This document shows, piece after piece, positions 55,129 to 64,000 of a stretch of DNA of 64,000 nucleotides. How positions within the stretch are numbered: position 1 is the stretch's first letter; each line of letters begins with the position of its first letter. The stretch covers positions 3,782,001 through 3,846,000 of the forward strand of contig CM054117.1 of NCBI GenBank assembly GCA_028673005.1, read 5' to 3'. Source of the stretch: Tanypteryx hageni (Eukaryota; Arthropoda; Insecta; Odonata; Petaluridae). A program made the translations under genes and the position numbers. The notes below the pieces were generated by a model. That model saw only the letters and a list, made by a program, of their open reading frames with translations. It was not told the DNA's origin and did no database searches.

Positions 55129-55290
55129 TAACCGCTTAACTGGGGTAAGCGGATATATCCACCGCTCAAAGTTGCTTCTGTGGTGGGGAGCATGGATATA
55201 TCCTCTTTCTGGAAAAAATCCCTCTACTTCATTGGGGAAAGTGGATAAATCTGCAATCTTTTACTTCCTTAACCTGGGGGGTCCATCCAT
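55129..55290. mobile_element. piggyBac-type terminal remnant (TTAA end)
   Basis: TTAACCGCTTAACTGGGG with subterminal GCGGATATATCC and GGATATATCC repeats. TTAA plus CCGCTTAA and repeated internal motifs is typical of piggyBac-like ends. A different subfamily from the copy ending at 47579. No second end found. Confidence 0.5.
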
Positions 55291-55682
55291 CTACTGTATT
55301 CCTTCAAAACTACATAGAACCCTAAAAGAAACTACTTAGACTCACTCTTGTTTACTCATAATGACACAATATTTGAATGAATTTTCTCAGCATCTTATTC
55401 GTATCATATTGTGAATTATGATAAATAAAGTATGACAGTTTAAAATGTTTTATGTATTTTATTGTCTAAATGCTTTTGTTAAAATCTTTCTGGTAATACA
55501 TAATTTTCTAATCCAAAACAAAAATACTGCTTAGTAAAATTTCTCTCGCTACAAACTGCAAACGCGTTGCGCACGTGGCTGCAATAAAGCCTCAAACACT
55601 CAAGCAGTTGCAAAACCCTCAAAAAGTGAAAGCTGACTGGATCCTACGAAAAACAGAATCCTTTTAAAGTTCCCTTTCTTAC

Positions 55683-55860
55683 TTTCTCATATACGTAGTA
55701 TATTGAGAAAGTATTGTAATCGTGAAAAAATTCCACTTCGAGATTTTTATGGAAATACACATTTTAGGTGTCCCCGAGTCCATAAAAGTTGTTTTTGCCA
55801 TGCGGTCTGTCTGTCAGTCTGTTCACCGTTCTAGGACCCAAACACGTACATATTTTATAA
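55683..55860 (-). repeat. Interspersed repeat family R1, copy d (inverted)
   Basis: Reverse-strand copy with landmarks TTTCTCATATACGTAG, GAGATTTTTATGGAAATACA, TTTTAGGTGTCCCCGAG, CTGTCTGTCAGTCTGTTC and TTCTAGGACCCAAACACG. Closest to copy a at 34555. Confidence 0.8.
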
Positions 55861-55929
55861 TCAATTATAATTTATTATTGTTATTTTTGTAATGCAGCCT
55901 TTTTTATCCTACGCATATGCTACGTCCTA

Positions 55930-56090
55930 TTCCTCTTTCTGCATTTCCATTCATTCCCAACCTCTTTTTTTCCTCCTCCTAATTACTTAATAGATTCAGT
56001 AAATAAGTTATACCCATGTATAAAAAGCCTGATCAGTGCTAAAGCACTAAATTGGTGAATTTATTATGAGGCCAAGTATAGAATTCAACA
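55930..56090 (+). repeat. Repeat end with CT tract and GTGCTAAAGCAC hairpin
   Basis: A CT-rich tract with CTTTTTTTCCTCCTCC is followed by CCTGATCAGTGCTAAAGCAC and TAAATTGGTG. The order (pyrimidine tract, TGAT.A, 4-bp stem GTGC/GCAC, then .AAA..GGT) parallels the motifs at 12200, 28260 and 39740. Confidence 0.4.
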
Positions 56091-56343
56091 ATTGGGACAA
56101 CAGTGTATAAATAAAATACGTGAAAACATGAAAAATCTTATTGAAATGTAATTTTTGGTAATTTATGAATGAGATTTAAATTCTTCTCTTCTCTTCATGA
56201 CTAAGTTAAATGCCTCATCATTGAAATATTTTAAAATGTAAACTATAAAGGTCTGCATGTCAAGGAATGACTTTTTGCGTGATTCATAAATGCGATGCGA
56301 ATTTATAACTCCAGTAAATTATAAGATGCACTATGAAAATAAT

Positions 56344-58029
56344 CAGTGCCAGCTTATGGTGGGTGCAAAGGGTGCAAGGCACCCAGCGCAAAACTTTTAT
56401 GAACGCAAAACCGGGAAAGCAAGGCTCAAAAAATATTTTTTTAAACTTTTAATTGACATCCGAATTAAAATTCAAATAAAAATTGTAGAGAGGTTATTGT
56501 TAGAGAAAAAGAAAAGATAACAGTAATATACATTTACAATGTTCCCTTCCATTTATTATTTACATTCCTATGATTCTCCTTTGCTCCGTTCAGAAGATCA
56601 TTTCCGTTGTTGCCATAGTAGCTGAAATCAAACATCTAACCTTTGCAAATAGTCGGTCATTATGCAATTTGATTCTCCTTTGTTGTGATACCAGAGTACG
56701 AAATTTATGTTAATGTCCACTTTCCTCAATAACGACAGAATAAAAATAACACAATGTATAAATATATTTCAAATAGGAATACAGTAAAACCTCTCATTAA
56801 AGAAATTCACGGAACAAATTTTTTCATCCATTCGTTTTTCAGAAGTTTGTTGACCGAAGGTTAATGGGTGTTGCATAAATTCAGAGATGATTGATCGATT
56901 ATACAGAAGTAACAGGGTTATCCGAATAAAGGCAAATCATGCAGAAATCGCATAATCTAACCAAATCAAATCCTCCACTAAAATGCATCAATTATACCTT
57001 TTCTTAAAAAATATTACTTAAGAATTGACACACTACCCCGTTTGCAGGAATTTCGATCTCCACTTCATTACCTTACAAATATTTTTTCACTAAAATTGTT
57101 ACCAACGCTCCAACTCCATCTCTGACAAAAAATCTCCCATACATGAAAAAAATGCACATGAATGACATATGCATCATTGCTGCGATCTATGTATTGTGAT
57201 GCCTACCATTAAATTTGGTGAATCCTTTCTCAGCAGTGAATTTCCTGTTAACTGTATCAGGAGAATAAATGTAATTTAAACAATATCTTTTTAAAATAAT
57301 TTTTATTTAAAAAAAACTCAACACGTTTTAAAAAAAGAATCAATCTTTCTTGGCTATAAATTTTCTTTGAACTCCCGTACAACAACAGCTAAAGTTAATG
57401 TCACTACATATCACGAGCAATTGAATTTGTATGTTTCTCTTGCAAAAGAACACCTTGCGCAGAAAACTGTTGTCACACCTACGACGTCCGGAACCGCATG
57501 GCTTACACTTTTTCGAAAATACTGGAAATACATCATTACGTATTGATTGGATTATTGACAGCTCAGGTTTCATTGGCCAACTGTATTTTCAGTCCTTATC
57601 CATGCGTAACTGAAAAAAATTCTTTAGCGAGCAAAATTTCGTTTTAAAGATGTTAATACTATTAACTTCACCTGCTACTGCGGCAAGTGGCAAAAGGTCA
57701 TTTTCAAAATTAAAGTTGCTCCACAATGGGACAACAAAGACTGAATGAACTTGCAATAACTAGTATAGAGAATTAAACAGCAACAAAAATTAATATAGAC
57801 AAATTAATAGAAAATTTTCAAGGTTAAAACCTTGAAAAGTTCTATTTTCTAAATTTTAGTTTTGTAAAATAATGTTTTATAATGTACAATGGTTGTTATC
57901 TGCCATTTGAATTTGCAAATATGTAGTATTACAAATTTTGTAATGAAAAATATTTAAAATAATGAATTTTGAAAAAAGGCGCAAAATTTTTTCATGCACC
58001 CTCTACATTTTTAACTTGGGCCGGCACTG
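56344..58029 (+). mobile_element. hAT element, internally decayed, with perfect 8-bp TSD
   Basis: Ends CAGTGCCAGCTTATGG (left) and GGGCCGGCACTG (right) are imperfect inverted repeats; AAAATAAT flanks both sides (56336-56343, 58030-58037). Length 1686 bp. Only the transposase C-terminus is recognisable. A secondary insertion is likely near 56782, where CAGTAAAACCTCTC starts a sequence resembling a separate MITE end. Confidence 0.85.
57640..57840 (+). pseudogene. hAT transposase C-terminal dimerisation region, broken
   Basis: Plus-strand frames give SPATAASGKRSFSKLKLLH and then GQQRLNELAITSIERELNS, NIDKLIENFSRLK. This is the hAT C-terminal domain: the usual (S/A)xAERxFSxLK motif is degraded to AASGKRSFSKLK, followed by RLN.LA..SIE. 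A frameshift lies between the two halves. Confidence 0.7.
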
Positions 58030-59483
58030 AAAATAATTATAAAAATAGTTTATTACCAAAAGTTTCAATATGAAGTTAACTGAAAAGAAATTAATGAAAA
58101 ACATGATTTTAATTATAAAAAATTCGGGCGCCTTCTCTCTCGTACTCAAGCATTCAAAGCACACTTTCCTTACGCATATAGTATAAGGCTTGAGACGACA
58201 ATACAATCTCAAGGTTTAACAATGACAAGGTCAGCAAACCAACATATCCCTAAAAAGCTTAAATTTTCCAATAAATGTGATTTAAACGTATAACTTGAGC
58301 GATTTCGAATCGTAGATAAAATTTGACGATAAAAATAAGAAAACATATTTATTTTCTTTAAAATGGTCCAGGTCCAAAGATCATAGATCAATTACGTCTA
58401 ATTTAATTTTGCAAAAGAATAAAGCCTGCAAGTGAAAAAAATGGATTTTTAAGTGTTCTCTTATGGGGATTTGTATAAAGCGTTCTGGTGGACCAACGAA
58501 CGGACAGAATAAGGATATTATGTATATAATTATATATTTTGAAGAGTTTCTTTGTTTGTTCATGGAACTCCTCCTAAACGATAAAAGCTGGAACAACCAA
58601 ATTTGGTACAATTCTTACTTACATCCTACCTTAGTGAATGATCAAGGTTTGGTCAACCTAACATTTTTTATGGGGCTATTTTTGACTCCATTGTTCAATT
58701 TCAATAGGCCATAAGAGTAACATGGGTTTCTGTGCAAGCCAATACAAAAATGCTTTTTAAATTACTTAAAATTAAGATATGAACTCGGGATAAAAACTGT
58801 TATATAGAAAAAAGAATGAAGTTTCTTATTTTTGAAAGCAAAATTAAAATCCGTGCCGAATTAGCTTAAATAACTGATTTTAATAACATAAAAAGCCTTT
58901 TTATTCTGCTTTTCAACAATGCCAAATGCTAATAACCATGGTGACAACCTCAATGCTTTTAATGGGAATTTATGGCATCATATTTGAATTGTTATTTTTA
59001 AATTGTATTTTTAAGTATAGTTCAAAGAATTAACTTGGAGCAAAAGTGTGATTTAGTGTTACCAATATATCTCTCAATTAAATATGATCTTGGCTAATAT
59101 TCAATGGATTCCTATGAAATCGGCAATTTCCATTTTTATTTGATAGGAATGTATGTATTCATTCCTTATTAATTTACAGTGAAATGTTTTTTCATTAACA
59201 TTTGAAATTAATACAGAGAAACATATCACAGAAGGTACAATAAGAAAACTTGGTACTTTCCTGTTATCTCCCCCCCAAAAAAATTTCAAAACATTTTTAA
59301 AATTTTTTTATTTCTGCCTCTATCCAACCAACCCAACCCAAGCAACAGGTTCACTATTGTGCTCCCATAACTTTTCATTAACAACAAAAGAAGATCGGGA
59401 ACCGCATCGGGGAAGTGTGATGGGTAATTCAAGAGCTTATGTTAGCCAAAATATATTTTTTCTGAAATGATTCTTGGTCGAGC

Positions 59484-59613
59484 AAAATGTCCCTTTGAGG
59501 AAGAACCAAAACACTTCAACCAACTTACCCAACCCGGTGAAGTCACACAAAATGTCCCTTTGAAGAAGAACTAAAATACTTCAACCAACTCACCCAACCC
59601 AGTGAAGTCGCAT
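59484..59613. repeat. 65-bp tandem duplication
   Basis: Two units, each with AAAATGTCCCTTTGAGGAAG or AAAATGTCCCTTTGAAGAAG and CTTCAACCAACT(T/C)ACCCAA then CCCGGTGAAGTC or CCCAGTGAAGTC, at a spacing of 65 bp. Confidence 0.85.
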
Positions 59614-62529
59614 AAGGTTCCTCCATGTTGAAAGTTCCCAAAACAACAAAAGAAGGCCAGAAATCACATGGGGAGAACAATAGTGAGCCTAAGCCAAATA
59701 TTTTTGGGGGGGGAGGGAATAACAGGAAAGAACCAAAAACTTCTATAACAATTCTTTAATTCTTTACAAATGATTAAGCTAAATTTGACTATATCATAAA
59801 AAATGTTTCCACTGATTGCATCCCTAGAGCTCGCGATTCCTGCCCAAGGTTTCAATGTTTTTGAGATTCATGACCACATAATATGATGCAGTTTCGTCCA
59901 CTGGAAATAAATTAGAGTGAAATGACTATATTTTAAAAATTATTCCATTAATTGTTTATTATGACTATTTGATAAAAATATAGTCACCAAATTAGTCGAT
60001 AAAAGATGCAGGAAATTTTTATTTATTTGTGCAAAAGATGGGAAGAAAAGAAATATTGCATACCATCAAGCATTACAATAAAAATGTACTTGGCTTCATT
60101 ACTTTGTTTTATTCTCAAATCTTACTCAATATTTTTTGTCTTGACTTAAAAGCCTGAGCAACATTAGGTACTTTTAGCTAGTATGAAATAAAGCTGACAG
60201 TGCTGTTAATTTCATTTAATACATCTATTTACCTATTAACTCTAAATCATATTTAGAGAATAAATGAACATTTGACTCAAAGATTATCATATACAAGGGA
60301 ATCAATTTTCTTATAGTGATATCTTCCTAATAAATGTGAAGGTATGAAAATTGAGAAATGTGAAAATGTTGCTTATCATAACCAGACCATTGAAACTATA
60401 AGACCATGGGACAATATATTAAATTAATTACTGTATATATTTAGAATTATTAAGCAGGTATGTAAAGCAGATCAAAGGGGGGGTGAATTCTCGTTGAGCC
60501 TTCTCTGGCATCATTTTACAACTGTTACTATTGATGTGGGATCTTTGGTCCATAGGATAACAGAGTCCCTCACCTTCAAGAAACTTCCAAATCCTATACT
60601 TATTAACCACTTGACTGGGCGTGACGATCATACTCCTCATGAGCACAGTGCCCACCATTTGGGTTATTTTCGTCATCAAGGTTTTTTTCATCTTTCTCTA
60701 TGGGTGTGACGAGGTACTTCGTCATGAGCTTCCTCTAGTATTCCTTGGTCCTTTATGTTCACATTCATACAAACAGATGACATTTAGGCCAAATTTTCCA
60801 AGATTTAGACCCTTCACCGTGAAACCTTCCACGTGTTGTGTGGGGTTACATATATGCACCACCCAGTCAGCAATTCTTAGATATGCAATAAAATACGTTT
60901 TGCGCAAACATGTGATCTCGGAGATCTAGAATTTTTACCCATTTTTCTACTTTGACACATCTGGTGTTTTAACCAATTTTGCTTCTTTGACATATCTGGT
61001 TTACCAGGGCTAATAAATATTTCCCACTAGCCCTTGCAGAAGCATTGTTTTTGAGATGCGCTTTTTTCAGAGAAAGGTTAGTTTTCCTCTGAACTTAGTG
61101 GTATGAGCATTGCAAGTTATCATGTTGGGATTGGGAAATTTCAGCGCAACCATTGTATTTGTTTATCTGAAAATTAGATTTTAGTCCATCTAATAGTGAA
61201 TATCGTGAAATGCCATCTACAAGTAAATGGACAAAGATTTCAGATGAAGATATTCCCAAAATTTTAGAAGACAGTGATAATAATAAATTGTTATTTTACA
61301 CATTTTAATACGTTACTGTAAATTTAATTATTTGTGGTGTACCTAGACTGTCTGCGTGTAAGCGAATGCATCATATTTAGGACTTTTGTTTTTAACAAAT
61401 TCCACAGTTTTATTGTTATTTAATATCATTTTTCATATGGAATTGTTTTCTTTATTTTTCCTCAATATCAAATAACATATGGACTACTTCTTTGTAATTG
61501 ATTCGTCTGAAAATATTAGGAAAAACTTTCGTTCAAAAAGAGTTAAAATTTTAATTATTGAACAAATTAATTGTTAATAACAAATTGTGAATTGATGAAT
61601 TTTTAATATGTTATTGTAAATTGATTAAATACATTGGGGGAAACATAGACTGTCTATATACAAGTGGATAATTTTAATTAGTAGAAGTACAAATTTTATT
61701 CTAAATTCAACTTTCACTGCTGCATCCCTCCTTTGATTGTTAAATATTGCTTATGGTGAAAACAAATTCATTAGTGATTTTAATTTATTCTACTAAAAAA
61801 TTTGAGAAGTTTTGATTCAAATTATTTTGACATTTATTTTTAATTGTTAATAACAATGTGTTAATAATAAATTTTATTAATAAATTATTTGCTAAAACAA
61901 TTAGTTACTTTCTGAACTTTTAATACAATTTTGCAAATATGAACAAATTCCTTTATATATTTAAAAAGGAATTTATGGCAAGAGGTAATATAAAAAAGAT
62001 ACATTTCATTCCCGACTACCCAACCGGAGTGCACTTCTGGTCTCTTGCATCTCCCAGTCAAGAGGTTAAGCTGCAATTTTTTGCTGGCTATGCACTGGTT
62101 CTGTTTATCATGGAACACTGATAACTAGACTACAAAACCAAAATGATTCGTAAATTAGTGCAAAATATATGCCTCACCTAACTGCAAAATGAGCTAAATA
62201 ATTTTTAATACATTCTGAGGCATCGTATAATGCTTAAATTGCTTGTGTTTTAACAAAGACAATGGATAATCAATTGGAGATTAAAGATTTAATCACTAAA
62301 TGTAAAAAAGTCAAATACACAGATATTTCAATGCTTTCATTTCCTTAGTATATTACAATTGCAGTAAATGGAAATGATTTTGAAAAGATCATTACATTTA
62401 CATATCTAATCTCCTTTCATGTTATTTTCTCTTTTTATTTCCAATAAAATCGTTCAATGCTCAAAAAGTATTTATAGACTTTTTCATTTCCAATTAACAT
62501 CTACAATTGCAATTGTCAGTTGTTGTTCA

Positions 62530-62690
62530 ACAGAGAATCATCAATCTCCTCTTATGGCTGGCAAATTCAAAAAGCATTATGCCGAAATGCACATCTGTTT
62601 TTTATAGCCTTGTTGTGGCTCTTGGAAATACCTGAGACAAGTACTTTTTAAGTGCTTATTCTTGAATCAGTTGCTGTGTGACTGACACAA
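62530..62690. repeat. Degenerate single-arm copy of the hairpin repeat at 63739
   Basis: GTTTTTTATAGCCTTGTTGT then GGCTCTTGGAAATACCTGAG, ACAAGTACTTTTTAAGTGCT and TATTCTTGAA match the right arm of 63739-63891 with substitutions. A matching left arm is not clear. Confidence 0.6.
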
Positions 62691-63738
62691 CCCCCCTTTC
62701 AGCAAACCTTTATTCATCAATGAAAGAAGCACCTCCCTTAGATTTTTGTTTATAAAGGCTTTACTGTATTGAGAAACTCTTAAGCTTTTCCAGCAATATA
62801 TTTAACTAAAATATAGCTATAAAATGAATGAAAAGCACATGTAACTAAAATTCAAGCTTAAAAATCACTTTCAAGTTCTATAAATTATCATATATGTATT
62901 TTCAAATTTATTTTGAATGCTTCTCATCCTGTAATATTAATAATGTCCAAGTTCAATGAAATTTTTTCAGCCTCAACATTTTAACTTCTTGAAATGTACT
63001 TCAAACGTATTTTTTGCACGATAAAATTGGTGGAAAAATTAAGGGGAAATTTTGCCAAAAGAGAGACAGTGAGTTTAAATTAACCCTTTAATTCCAACAT
63101 TTTCTAAATATAAGTGCACAATACAATTGTTTTATTTTTTTAACGTAATTGATGTAGTCACTTAATCACAAATAGAATTCACTTCCCTGGTGTTTTAGAC
63201 ACAATCCAAAGCTCTCCTCAGTTCTTCATGGCTGATTATTGCTGTCATCTCTCAGATACATTTTTAATGAGATGTGGTTGAGTTCCATTCTACAGTATTC
63301 TTTTGAGCATGAGCTTATGGGATTTTCAGCAATTATATGGAAATTTAATTGGAGCTGTATGGGAATACAGTTGGAAAAGAATTTAGTTGAAAGAGTTAAT
63401 AATGTCAGGCAGTCAATCAGTTTTAATAACCTATATTATGGATTGAAAATATGGAGATTTGTTTTTGCTTCATTCTCAGACAATATTGACAAAGTTAATA
63501 TAAGATAAAACTAGTCCAGTAAAAATATTTTAAATAAGATGGAGGCCAAGAGAATGTGTAACTTCAGACATGTATTAATCACTATCATAATTTTAATATT
63601 AAACTTATAAGTAAAATTAGTTAAATAAAAATGTCGTCATCAAATCAAAACTCAAAATCATACAATTTGTATATTAAATTACACACAAAATATACAATTC
63701 AACAAGAAACAATGTAGCATGTCTTATGGCTGAAAATT

Positions 63739-63891
63739 TTCAAGCTCAAGCAATTTAAAAAATATACTGGGCTCAGTTATCTCCAATAGCCACAACAGGG
63801 TTTAAAAAATGCACATATGGTTTTTTAACCTTGTTGTGGCTATTGGAGATATCTGAGGCAAGTATATTTTTTAAATTGTTTGTTCTTGAAC
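63739..63891. repeat. Hairpin MITE with ~71-bp arms
   Basis: The left arm (63739-63809) and right arm (63821-63891) are reverse complements with a few mismatches; shared blocks are CAATTTAAAAAATATACT and ATCTCCAATAGCCACAACA. The loop is only about 11 bp (around TGCACATATG). A foldback this tight would form a very stable RNA hairpin if transcribed. Confidence 0.9.
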
Positions 63892-64000
63892 AAAGTATAC
63901 AAGATCTTTTATTTATTACCTTGATCTAATGCATCCCTTATATTTTTTATTTGAAAGACTTATAAGTTATATAAAAATTTGAAGAGAATTAAATATTAAA

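Larger units (their letters stand above)
58030..64000. other. AT-rich region with short repeats, no recognised gene
   Basis: No convincing exon or transposase. A frame at 58463-58714 overlaps sequence resembling that at 33560-33610 and looks like part of an interspersed repeat. Frames at 60428-60929 and 61885-62118 show no domain I know. WDR91 exons upstream of 37676 could lie here but none was identified. Confidence 0.45.

Noticed and set aside
61885..62121. Paired frames on both strands near 62 kb
   Set aside because: The plus-strand frame looked briefly protein-like, but no domain, splice signal or neighbouring exon supports it.

Overview
This is animal nuclear DNA, AT-rich, dominated by transposable elements, with no bacterial-style gene organisation. 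The element mix (CR1/Jockey-like and RTE-like LINEs, a Penelope-like retroelement, hAT, pogo/Tigger, piggyBac and Mutator-like/YqaJ transposons, THAP and SWIM zinc-finger genes) and very long introns suggest an arthropod with a large, repeat-rich genome. The species cannot be named from this sequence.

The one host gene I can support is a WDR91 homologue on the minus strand. WDR91 is an endosomal WD40 protein. Three internal exons are visible at 37571-37676, 21764-22070 and 16195-16316. Their splice signals and reading-frame phases fit together exactly, and the last one encodes the start of the WD40 propeller. Two introns of about 15.5 kb and 5.4 kb separate them, both filled with transposons. 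Further exons must lie outside the window or are too short to see.

Layout: 1.6-8.3 kb holds a minus-strand CR1-like LINE (intact PHD plus SGNH-esterase ORF1, broken ORF2) split by a 2.8-kb hAT transposon with a perfect 8-bp target duplication. From 9.0 to 16.0 kb lies a second LINE, split by a small hAT MITE and by a TA-flanked composite pogo element that carries an RTE-like reverse-transcriptase fragment. The 16.3-21.8 kb intron holds piggyBac and LINE remnants and a near-identical second copy of the 2.6-kb pogo segment. The 22.1-37.6 kb intron holds a Penelope-like element with inverted terminal repeats lodged between AT microsatellites, a Mutator-like/YqaJ transposon gene, Jerky-like and pogo transposase remnants, a 0.67-kb polypurine satellite and a pyrimidine-rich minisatellite. 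From 37.7 to 64 kb there are a SWIM/YqaJ-family fragment, a THAP-domain fragment, foldback elements, a nested block at 42.3-49.0 kb (a Tigger-type shell holding an element with 788-bp inverted arms and a piggyBac inside), another hAT and several short interspersed repeat families.

These parts do not form a pathway. The window records successive insertions, and several layers can be ordered in time because removing the inner element restores the reading frame of the outer one. All calls come from reading the sequence by eye. Family assignments rest on motifs, not on database searches.
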